Of a stretch of DNA of 64,000 bases, positions 46,351 to 57,020 are shown in pieces. The notes beneath the pieces are model-generated. The model did no database searches, had not been told where the DNA came from, and saw nothing but the letters and a program-made list of their open reading frames with translations. This stretch comes from Atherinomorus stipes (taxonomy: Eukaryota; Chordata; Actinopteri; Atheriniformes; Atherinidae): assembly GCA_023101725.1 (NCBI GenBank), contig JALJCO010012814.1:310001-374000 (forward strand), read 5' to 3'. Numbering within the stretch: the first letter of the stretch is position 1; every line of letters starts with the position of its first letter. Both the position numbers and the translations under genes were made by a program.

Positions 46351-48700
46351 AAAAAAAAAAAAAAGAAAAAAGAAAAGAAAAAACAAGGCTGAGACTGACT
46401 CAGACGAGGGACCTCACTTCAGATAAAAGATTGTAAATAATCTTGGGCTTCCAGTCTTTTTTATGATTTATTTTTCATAATTGTACAACTAATAAATGTT
46501 GCCGTTAGAATTGACGTCCCTGCTGAATCTTTTATTTGTCCGTTCATTGTTGATTTGCCGTTTCTGTCACCGCGTCGATGCCCACCATGTTGGATGAGAA
46601 ACGTTTGCTTTCTGCATCTATTTCGTAGTCGTCTATGCTGAGGGAGCGTCGGGTGTGAGCAGCGACAGCAGATAAAGACGGTTAATAAATGACAGCTCTT
46701 GTCAGTCTGCAGCCGGCACAGGCTGCAGGAATATTGGAGCAAACAAGCACAAGATGATTAACAAAGATGTTTAAAGCTGTTCTGTTGACTCTGTTTATCA
46801 AATATTGTACATTTTTAAATTGGTCCAGCTCTTCTTTGGACCATAACAGGCATTCTTATCTTTGTCATGAGGGGAAATGAGTCAACAGAAGAAAATGGCT
46901 GTGGCTGTAATTCAAATGCCTTGAAAAATGTGAGGAGAGAGTTATGTAACTGTGGCCTCAAAGTTGTTCTAAATCATACTCTAAGGAGTTAAACTTTATT
47001 TGTGGGGTGAATTTAATTCTAGATGCTGCAAAGATTTTATATAATATCTTTAATCTTCTGATTCTCACATTTGGAATAGAATAGGATGTCTTTATTGCCA
47101 TGAAATTGGCAGTTCATTTAAGATTTGCAAGCATACTGCTTGTGTACATGTGATTAAACAATAGCAATTTCAGTCTGAAGTTGCATTATACTTCAGTTCT
47201 GCTTATTAAGGTAAAAGTGTAAGCTTAACTGTGGCAGTGAAAACAAATGATGGCCACATCCTCTATTTTTATGTGCCTGTAGGTGTAAAGTGACATCACT
47301 GGTCAACAATAAAATCATACGGACAGGTCAGGCAATGATGGGGATGTGAATTTACACTTCTATCAGAGACCACAACCCACGTCACAGATGTGTGCTGCTG
47401 TTGCTGGAAAAGAGACACTGTGGTAAAACTGACAGCTCAAAGACAATAAATGTGGATGATAAACTTGTGAATTTTATATTTAGACACTGATGATGGGTTT
47501 ACCTTCTCTGCAGCTGCCCACGACAGGTACTATGTGTTGCATTGTGGAGCTAAATGTGAGTCAGTTTGGTTATGACTGAAATATGAGTAAATGGATATTT
47601 ATTTTCTCCACAGTCCAGCTAACATCAGTAGTTAGCTGACATTTGTCAAGTTTTAATGGATAAAATGTGCGGCACAAGAAAGCTGATGCCACAAAGTAAG
47701 AGACGTAAGAAAAAGATTTTCTTGAAGTATATAATTTAATAAATGCCACTATCAGGGGACAAATGCGCTTACTGCTCGTTGGCCATTACATAATGATTAA
47801 CTTGAGTTCATTAATGATTAGTTAATTAAAAAGAGGGAATGCACATGTGAGTCAGTTAACAAATGAGGAAGGACTGGCAAGTTTTTCAATCTTTATTCAG
47901 ATCTTCTGTATTTCCTAAAGAATAACTAAGAAGAGGAAATCTGGATCAGCTCTGAGCCAGGCAGTGAGTAGCACAAAGAAGACTTTTTACTTATTCGCTT
48001 ATGCCTTTATCTATCCACCCTCATTAATAATACACAGAACAGGTTATCCTGCATTACATTCTTATCTCCTAACATTACTTCCACCACACAGAGTACTGTA
48101 ATGATTATTGGATCATAGGCCCCTTTATTGTTCTTTTTATGTACCTTCAGGTAAAGGGAATATAATGTATTTTATTACTTAACAGTTCATGAATGTGCAG
48201 ATATTCCAGCAACAGTAAATAATTTCTGATCCCCCTAAAATTAAGTGTCTTTTCCGTGTGTTCCATGCTTTTCAGTAAGATCAGATTTAGGTCCATAGCA
48301 CGAGAAGAACAATCTTAACTAACCTGTAGTATGACCGCAAACGTGCGCATTTACCATGAACTAATGGTTATAGCGTGTTATTCGTTTGTTGTCTTATGTG
48401 GACTGACTGCATTAGTGTGACGCATTACCTTATTTTTTGTGAGAACTGAAGCAACTGAGTTATTTTACTAGTTCGGGGCAACATTTATATAAAACACACA
48501 CATAATTTAGTCTGTGTGTGTGTGTGTGTGTGTGGGGGGGGGGGGGGGTGATAAGCCTATTCAAATAACCTGTTGCTCTGTGGATAAAAATCATGAGGAT
48601 AAAGCGTTCAACTACTTTTGATACATGATTATCATATGGACAAGTTTTTTTTTTCAATTTGCAAATATGAAATGTACACTTTAAGAAACACTTTTCGGGC
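46351..48700. other. Intergenic region between ANKS1A and SARG
   Basis: I see no coding exon. There is a small repeat-like fragment at about 47080 (GGATGTCTTTATTGCCATGAA) and a GT plus G-run microsatellite at 48512-48549. Confidence 0.55.
48512..48549. repeat. GT microsatellite followed by G run
   Basis: About ten GT units run directly into about 15 G. It sits about 170 bases upstream of the predicted SARG promoter. Confidence 0.9.
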
Positions 48701-48723
48701 GCGCTCATTTGTCTGATGGTATT

Positions 48724-48787
48724 GTCTCCATGGAAACAAGTCAGGCAGTCGTCCTCTGATTGGCCCTTTACAGACAAGCCCGGAAGT
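48724..48787 (+). promoter_or_regulatory. Probable SARG promoter: RFX, CCAAT and ETS-like sites
   Basis: Within 64 bases lie GTCTCCATGGAAAC (48724-48737, close to the RFX X-box consensus), ATTGG (48759-48763, an inverted CCAAT box) and CCGGAAGT (48780-48787, an ETS core). No TATA box is evident. The first exon of SARG is predicted just downstream. The assignment to SARG is inference from position. Confidence 0.55.
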
Positions 48788-48829
48788 TAATGAGCTCACC
48801 TGGTTGCATGTAGTCTACTTCATACGCGT

Positions 48830-49011
48830 TCCCGTATCAGTCGCAGGTCTTTGCGCAGTTTGACTTCCAGGAACACCGCAGAGCCGTCGCAAAGGATAGA
48901 GGTGCATCCCTGCCATGGACTGACATTTGAAACCAGCTCCGTGTGTGCGTTTAGGTGTGTGCGTGTGTCAACAGCTGGGGATTGGAGACGGAGATTTCTC
49001 TAACATCTCAG
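48830..49011 (+). other. Predicted non-coding first exon of SARG
   Basis: The GC-richer stretch ends in a strong donor ATCTCAG|GTGAGC at 49012. It contains a two-codon upstream reading frame, ATG GAC TGA at 48915. The next exon accepts at 53532. The exon start is not defined by the sequence. Confidence 0.5.
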
Positions 49012-52000
49012 GTGAGCTATTTCATAACGCATGAATTTAAGTTGTACTCAAAAGTTAGCTTCTTTTCTTTTTCTCTCCCCTCCCCAAAAAGAGGGGATAG
49101 TTTTTTGATAGTTAAAAAAATTAAAATAAAAAACGTTTTGTTGACTTCCATGTGAGACTTCTTTAGTTCCTTTTCTCATTATTTAGATTCAGGCTTTTCT
49201 GACCCTTTACTCCTTGTTATTGGGGAATTTTGACACTACAGTGTCATCTTATGTGTGTTTTTCTTTTAGAGCTGCACCGATATTACAAGTAATTTTTCTT
49301 GCATTTAAAGCCTGAGTTCTTTTCCAGAGATTAAACATGAACCCCATAAATTAAATTTTTTATCTAGATTTGTGTACATTGAGTCAGAAATGTGCAAATA
49401 CAAGTCCTCTAAAGTCAATAAAGGTTTAAGAGGAACAGTTTGCCAAGCTAAACATTAATGGAATATTTCTTTTCACTTCAGTGGGTTGTGAGTTGCTCAA
49501 CCAGATGCTGGCCATGAACTTTTGTTTATTGTAAATCATTAAACCCGTTCAAGCTGACTTTCTGCCTTTGAATACATGCTTCACATTTTTTAGTCCTATG
49601 ATGTACTAACACACTATATAATTAGTCATCGAAGACTTTAAATGATGGTTTCCTGGGTTTCTAATAAGTCTGGCTAACTGTGCACCTGTTCTTGCATTAA
49701 AGCCGGAGCTGATCCTCCCCTCTGCAGTTAATTGTTGTACCTGCTCCTCCACAGCCACTTCAGAGTGCTTTGCTGAGCCCATGAAAGCAAGCAAAGTGAC
49801 ATTCCTGTCGCCATCAGGCCTGACTCGGCTGTGGGTGTAGCGTGCTTTGCCTCTGCTGCCCGGCAGGTTTGCCGCCTTGTTCAAGTTCAAGAGGTGTTGG
49901 CTTGGATGATTTTCTCCTGCTCTGCTGATCTAAGAAGCGCCTGTAATGGGAGGGACGGTAATTAACAGTTATTGAAGCTTTCACTGGGAGGCTGGTGCTT
50001 GTTTTGTCAACCACCTTTTTGTTTCTACAAAACAAGCATGAATGTGGGTGTTGATGATCAGGTTTTTCCCTAACCGTCTTTGTGTTCATGTTAGCAAATC
50101 CGAAATGTTGTTCTCCCACTGCACTTTTCTGGATTACTGGTTTGGTTTTCAGCCTGGAATGTATGGAACAGCCTGTACCTCTCTATCAAGCTTACCATAA
50201 CTTTAACCCACATACACAATCACAATACAATTGGATTTGGCAGTAAGATGAAGATCTTTATAGATGTGTTCCTTCATCCTTCTTTTTCATCACAGATGAA
50301 GCTGCCTTCATCTGTCTCGTTTCAAAACCCAAACAATCATTCCTTTGAAGAGGATTTCTCTTGCAGACAGCTTGACGTTCTCAGTATACTGCAAGTGTCT
50401 GCACTTTTAGGGAAGAAGATTTCCTACTCTGATGATCTAAGGTGAAGTCAAATCAGTGCTTCCTCTTATAAAGAACTAAAAATAACGTCTTGTAACAATT
50501 TGAGAAGAGAAACTGCTCACATCCCCAGGTTAGAAGTAGATTATTCTGTGTTTAGTTCATGTTTAAGGTGTTTATGAGGACATGTTGGAAAGTTTCCTCC
50601 CAGTAGAAAATGAATTTGTACTCCGCACTACAGAGGGATTTTTTTTCCGATCAGTTTTAGCTTCTTCGAATTTATTTTTGAACTCTGTTTCAAAGTCTTC
50701 CGTCATTTAAGTATGAAACTTCTGTGGAGGAACTCTAAATAATTTATGTAGTAATTAATTTTTTGTCCCACATGTAAGTATTAGTCTAGAAATACCTTTA
50801 AGTCTACTTTATGTGGGAAATTTTTAGTACTTGGCAGTATCTACAGACCTGAATTGGCCTCAGTGAAGGTTTCAGACAAAATATTTTGCATTCAAAATAC
50901 TTTAGTTCAGATCTGAGCTGCTAGCTTGAGCACATATTTTGTGAATCACATGAAAGCTGCTCTCATTAACACACTTAATGGCATGTTAGTTTATTAATCT
51001 ACTGACATGCATCTTAAGTTGTAGACTAATAGTCACACTGGCTCACAAAGTTGGCCTCTCCTTCTGCAACTCGCACGTTTAATCAAATGTTCCCTGAGAT
51101 AAGAGAACAATGAAGTTATTTTTGCACTGCTTTTGACTGCAGCTGCAGCTAGAAAGAAGTCATGTAGCAGGTTATAATGGGATTTTATCCCCATAATATC
51201 CTCACTGTTTGTGGATTAGATGTTCATGCATTTGCTTGTGGAACTTGAATTTTAAACTCTTGAAAGAAAGGAAAGAAATAACGTTAAAGTTTTAAGAAGT
51301 TTATTTTCCCGTGTGGTCATATGGATGAATTTCCAGCCCTGTTTTTTTTTTTTTTTTTTTTGCTTTAACCACCTCCTAATGACATGGTTAAAGCAACATC
51401 TTTGTGGTGCTTTGCTCAATGAGTAATACCCTTCTATTTTAGGCTGCTCATGCCTGACCTGTCAGTGGTAATGTGCACATGGAGTAAATAGCAGGAAGCA
51501 AAACAACAGTGCAGTGCTGCACGGCACGTCAACAGTCAGCACACTGATTTTACATGATGCAAAATATGTCGGAGAGGTTTTCACTCTTGAATGCAGTTAT
51601 ACTTGTTGATTAAAAAAATGCTCTGTGACTTCTAATAGCATTTACAGCATTTCTTGCAATACATTCATTTGGTCCTCTCTGCTGGAATAACCGATTATGC
51701 AGCTCTTTTTTAACCAAAAGCCCAGAAACGGCCTCAGGTTGCAGGTTTGTAGAGTTTCTGCGAAGATCACATTTACTCCCCCAAAACAAAAGACTGAAAT
51801 TAGCTGGAACATCAGTATCTGACTGAGTCTGTTAATGCTTTTTATCAGATAAAAAAAGCTTAATTCCAGTTGAACCCCCACAGGGGAAAATCATTGATAA
51901 ACATTATTAGCCGCAGGTTAAGTTGTTCAGTTTGAAACTTTATACATCACTCTATCTTGCCGTGTCATGCTCTACCTTCAGACTTGTTCTATAAGTTCTA

Positions 52001-53531
52001 ACTTTGTTATTATGCAAGTCAATGGCCTCAAGTGCACCTGTAAGCTAAGTTAAACGATTTGGAGAAGAAAGAAGGATGGTGTACTGTCAGTCACGGCACC
52101 TCAGTGTCCCGACTAGAAGTCCACAGAACTTGTTTCAGATGAGATTTACAGGAGAGTTTCAGCCAGAACTGCTGCTTGGAGAAGTTGATGATTTAACATC
52201 TGCAACGTTAAACTTTTATTGACTTTCATTGACTTTCATTGTTGCTGTTTGTTCCAAACAGTTGAATCTTGATAATATCTAAGAGTGCGTGCTGTCATTT
52301 TAATGTCAAATGTATTGAAAGTGATGAATGATGAATTCCTCAAAAGATTTAGCATTTTACAGCTACCCTGCTGATGCCCTCTCTTCTTTCAAAAGCAGGC
52401 TGTGTCTTGAATGTAGATAAATATTTACAAGTTAAAACATTATTTCAGTTTATTAACCTAGTTGGTAGGACTGGGACGATATGCTTTTCTCCCAATTCCA
52501 TTCTTTTGCAAATTTTTTTGGTGCCTGTTTGATTCAAGTTGCTAGTTCTTCAGTATTGCCATTTTTATTTATTTCTTCATTTTGGACGGGTCATGTTTGG
52601 AGAAAAATATATTGCCCTCTGCTGAGAAAAGGGGTAACTTTTGCCCCCAGCTTATAAATATAGACTAAAATTAAAGGTGATGGCTACAACTTTTTAATCA
52701 AAAACACAAAAACAAAAAAAATGTTAAAAAAGAAAAAAAATAATACATCCACAGAACATGTAGAGGATATATTTATTTTTACCCCCCTTTTTTTTGTAAA
52801 TAATTGTTTGACGGGTCGAAAAAGTAAATATTTACATCTGATTACCATGCCAACTTCTGGATTCTTTGCCGTTGGCATTAGCTCTTGAGTTTCTAGCTTG
52901 ATTCCTTTGTGTAGAAATGGTATCTTCCTTGCGTTTCATTTCTCAAATTCAAGCAGACAAAAAACGAAGCAGGATGAGGGTCAAAGTAGTAATGGGGCTT
53001 AAAAGCCCTGCAGAGTTTGCTGCTTTCCTCCTCGATATTTAGGTTAAACATTGGCTAATACTGGTTCTGTAATGTTGCTAATGCTAATTGAGTAATCGCA
53101 TGTTAGTGCGACACTGGCAGGGAAGGATTAAATTTGTTACTATCGCCTTTAAGCATTCAAATTTGGTGAAAAATAAATAACTTAAAAATCTTTTAAATGA
53201 AATCACAATACTTATGTGAATCAGTTTTTCTTCCCTGGTTCCTGTTTCAGGACATGCTAATTTCTGGCATTTTTGTCACATTAATGGAAAGGTGTTGTTT
53301 TTGTTTGTTTTGTTTGTTTGTTTTTTTTGGGGGGGGAGGGGGGGGGGTACTAATTTTCTGCTTAAGTTTTGCCTTCTACTGCTTTCTGAGAGATTTTTCT
53401 CTGACGCATGTTTACATGTTAAAAGTGTACATTCTGCATTGCAGAGAACCTCGAGCCTCACAAATACAGTACCATCTAGGCATTGATTGGTATTTTTGTT
53501 GTCTTCAAATATTCTCTTTTTAACCTTTTAG
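49012..53531 (+). other. SARG first intron, 4.5 kb
   Basis: I see only low-complexity runs (T run near 51343, G run near 53330) and unique-looking sequence. No exon was recognised, although further 5' UTR exons could be hidden. Confidence 0.5.
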
Positions 53532-53709
53532 ATTCCTCACCAGACCAATATTCTGTGAGAATTGTACAACCAAAAGAGGATTGTGAAGAGCAGGTCCTGC
53601 ACTCATGTCGAAGAGTGGCACGTGGCCAGGCGGCGTTGCCATGGAATCCTTGAGCAATATGGACAGTGCAGGAAGCTGCGACAGTGTAATCAGCGTGAAC
53701 TCGGGCTAC
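53532..53709 (+). CDS. SARG/C1orf116 homologue, first coding exon
   Basis: The exon starts after a TTTTAG acceptor; the coding part begins at ATG 53605 and ends at the TAC|GTGAGT donor (35 residues). The N-terminus reads MSKSGTWPGGVAMESLSNMD followed by SAGSCDSVISVNSGY. GSCDS is shared with human SARG. The second ATG at 53641 (GCCATGG) has a much better Kozak context than the first (C at -3), so the protein may start 12 residues later. Confidence 0.9.
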
Positions 53710-54052
53710 GTGAGTGCTGCTATAGATGTCGTCTGTCCCCGTCACTCATCTGATCGTTATATAATGATCCGTGGACACTTCTGTTTAGCTTGTGTGAGCA
53801 ATCATATACTGCATGTGACAATGATTCTGTTTGCAGTTGGAAATGAAGAACTGAAATTGGTGTATGTGTTTTGTAACAGGCATTTGCAAACGAGTACGAG
53901 AAAGTTAAATTTGAAGGGCCGCATTTCAGCAGCATAACAGTGTTGTAGTTAGTTATTCCAATACATCTGTTCAAAAAATCTGGGATTGAATTGAGTGAGA
54001 GCTCTTTGGAATTTAGTATTTACATTTTTTATTAATATTATTTTATGTGTAG

Positions 54053-54221
54053 AGCGATGACAGTATGGAGCACCTTTCTGCAGAGGAGCGGGCATGTCTG
54101 ATGTATCTAGAAGAAACCATTGAGGCACTAGAAGTGCAGGAGGACAGCGGCCTATCAAATGACGAGCCAGATGCTTGGTCAAAAGCAGAGAGAAAGGGAA
54201 TGGATCAGATGAGGGTAAACG
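54053..54221 (+). CDS. SARG/C1orf116 homologue, second coding exon
   Basis: The exon is 169 nt, phase 0 to 1. It encodes SDDSMEHLSAEERACLMYLE, then ETIEALEVQEDSGLSNDEP. The LSxEE(R/K)xCLxxLEETIxxLxxxxDSGLSxDE block is the hallmark of SARG. The donor AACG|GTATGT is used; the nearby AGG|GTAAAC would break the frame. Confidence 0.95.
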
Positions 54222-54343
54222 GTATGTTCCTGTCCTGCATGGTTTCTTAGCAAGTTGTATTTCTGTCTTGCTATTCTGCACCAACATCAATGACTGCAAG
54301 GTTACTTTTTGTTAATTGTTTTTTTTGTTGTTGTTTTAATTAG

Positions 54344-55950
54344 ATACTTCCAGTTCGACACCTGAGTGTGGAAGACATGGGATATCCTTGCCACTTGTTC
54401 AAGTTGCTGCAGATCTTGCGCCTGCAACAACAACCATAAATGGCAAAACTGAACAAAACACTGTGAATCAAGCATCTGAAGTGTTTTCTGCTCCTGCTTC
54501 AGCGGCCAGCCTGGACGCTCCTGAAGTAGAGGACCTGGTGGCTCCACCTGATCCTTCAGTTGTTGGAGAAGCTGCTGGTGATATCATTCAGTCTTCAGAG
54601 GACCCCACTGAGGTGTTGGATTCAGCCTTAGATGGAGAGCGTGATGCTGAGAGTCTCACCAACACAGAGCCCTGCCCTGGACTGTGCACCCAGGCCTCTG
54701 AGATTGATCTGGGTATAATCCCTCCTCCCTCAGACTTCATGGATCAACCAGACTCTCCTTCTCATCCAGAGATGGAGGATGTCCCCCCTCCTGCAGAAAT
54801 TTCCACCGAGCCAGAGGCAACGGACGACTTGCTGGATGCAGGAGTACCTGCAGAGAAAACTTCTGAGAGCTCGCCTTTGACCGAAGATCCTCAGACTAAA
54901 CCTCCACAAGTCACTACCTCCAATCCTCAAATGAGTTCTCCTCCTGAGGTCCCTGAGCCTAGAAGTCCACCTGCTGTGGCCCCAAAGCCAAAGAAGCTTC
55001 CTCCAAACATTATTTTGAAGTCACACAAGACAGCAGCAGCTAGCTCTGATGGAAATTCAGGGCATTCGGTGCCCACCAGCAGTGACAGGGTGTTGTTGGA
55101 CCCTCAGAGGGTCCGAATCGAGGCTCTCCGAAAGCTCGGGCTGCTTAAAAGCAACGAGGAAGATGCAAGTCCTTCCCTCAGCCCGAAACTTCCTCCCAAA
55201 ACCAGACGATCATGGGCTGCTTCCTCTCCTCCCATCAGCCCAGCGACTGCTCATACTCCACCAACACCCCCATTTTACACCCCTGTCAACAGCCCACCTC
55301 CTACCAATGCCCCCTTCCAGCCTGCATCACCTGTTGCTGTGTTGCCATCAGCTACTTCTACACCTCCTCCCATTCAGGCTTCTGATGTTCTCCCAGTACC
55401 TGCAGCTTTTAGAGACCCGACTGGACATGGCCCTTCAGATACCGAACTATCTGCTGTCAAAGATGTCACAGTGGCTCCCATTAGAACGCCTCCTCTAACG
55501 CCTCCTATTAGAACACCTCCTCGAACGCCTCCTGCACTCGTCAAGCAGCTAACCCCTCCAAAGGTCATTGGCATCAAGTCAGCCACCCTGGAACGCTCTG
55601 GTTTGGGTCTTAGTACTTATCTGACTCGTCAGAGCTCAATGGAGGCTGGTCAGGGCATCAGTGGTGAGCAGAGCCTCAGGCAGCTGCGCAACAATCGGCC
55701 ACGCCCCTCCTCTCTGGGGAGTGGGAAAGATTTTTCACATGCCAAGGGGGAGGATTTGCTGGCAGGCCATGCCAGCAGCAAAGAACCAGACTCTCAGAAG
55801 TCTTTGTCTGCCCAAACTGGCTTCCAGCACTCCAGAGAGTCTGCCAAACTGCCCCGATCGCAAGGCATCAGCGTGCTAATCTGTCCCCGTTCGGAAGATG
55901 GGGAAAACCGCCGCGAGGCTTTAAAGAAGCTGGGACTACTTAGAGACTGA
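54344..55950 (+). CDS. SARG/C1orf116 homologue, large last coding exon
   Basis: This exon completes a protein of 626 residues (human SARG is about 600). It is acidic first, then Pro/Ser/Thr-rich and probably disordered. Conserved blocks in order are PKPKKLPPNIILKSHK, VRIEALRKLGLL (about residue 348), SATLERSGLGLSTYL, LRNNRPRPSSLGSGKDF and, at the very end, RREALKKLGLLRD, all shared with human SARG as I remember it. The (R/K)xEAL(R/K)KLGLL motif thus occurs twice. A tandem RTPP repeat lies at 55480-55540. SARG is a cytoplasmic protein of unknown biochemical function, androgen-induced in human prostate cells; that regulation cannot be inferred for this fish. The frame has no break. TGA is at 55948. 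Confidence 0.96.
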
Positions 55951-55981
55951 GCTATATCTCACATCATAGACTCCCTATTAC

Positions 55982-55987
55982 AATAAA
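55982..55987 (+). terminator. Candidate poly(A) signal of SARG
   Basis: AATAAA lies only 32 bases after the stop codon. It would give a very short 3' UTR; a longer one with a later signal is equally possible. Confidence 0.35.
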
Positions 55988-56493
55988 GGAACGTTATCAA
56001 AGATGAGTACAGGACAGAAATGGACTTTCCCAAATTTGGGGAAGCATTTTCACCACAAGCTTCTGCTTCTTCATTTCTACTGCATTAGCTATCATGTGAT
56101 TGTCTCGCATGACCTGAATTCAATGGCTGTCATGACCACACCTGCATATTGACTTGGTACAGCCTCATTTATGTTTCCCATCAAACTGGAAATCAAGGAT
56201 TGTATGAAAGGGCTTTCCTCATATTTTACTTATAAATTCTGTTACTTTTAAAAGTCAGATGACCTTGTTGTCATTTCAGGTTTGAACTTTTCCCACTTCA
56301 CCTTCTGCTTTTGTATGTCATTTGTTTTGGGATAAATATGAGTGACTTGGCTCATATAGTTCTTCTTTTGCTTTTAAATGTCACCTTTGTCAACTTTAAC
56401 TTCCTACAGATATTTAATTCTGAGCATTTGTCCTCCAAAGTGTAATCTCTCTTCAGTTTGCATATTGATTGGAAATCATGTCATTGAATATAC

Positions 56494-57020
56494 ATAGTCG
56501 TTCTCAAAATTATTCATACCCTCCAATTAAAGAAAAGGCTAAATTCACAATAGTAATTTCAATCACAAGAAAAAAAAACAAAAAACTAATAGTAAATAAA
56601 AATTTTCAAAATCAGAATTTAGTGAAACAATGTTTGTGAATTGTGGTTGGAAAAAGTAATTTAAAAAATAAAAAATCCGGACACATGAGAGGACCTTCCC
56701 CATGGACAGTGGACCAACATTCCTGTCAACAGGTGTAGGAGTCTTTTTGAACATTACAGAAAACCCCTGATTGCAGTGATTGCCTCAATGTGTTGCTCAA
56801 CAACATTGTAGCTTTGGAGCTCCATCATGTTTGTTTATTTGTTTTATTTTTTGTGTATTTGTTTTTAATATTTCTTTCAAACCACAATTCAAAATCAATG
56901 TTATGATTTTCATAGAATTTTTATGTATTATTACTTTAATCAATTTCAATTTATTTTACTGACAGCTGATTTGTTTTTCCTTCTTTAATTGGAGGGTATG
57001 AATAATTTTTAGGATGACTG
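56494..57020. mobile_element. Tc1/mariner-like MITE copy 3
   Basis: AGTCGTTCTCAAAATTATTC at the left pairs with AATAATTTTTAGGATGACTG at the right. The internal order matches copy 2, with more substitutions. The length is about 527 bases. Confidence 0.85.

Noticed and set aside
54215..54221. Alternative donor AGG|GTAAAC in the second SARG coding exon
   Set aside because: Joining from there to 54344 would shift the frame. The AACG|GTATGT donor keeps it and gives continuous SARG homology.
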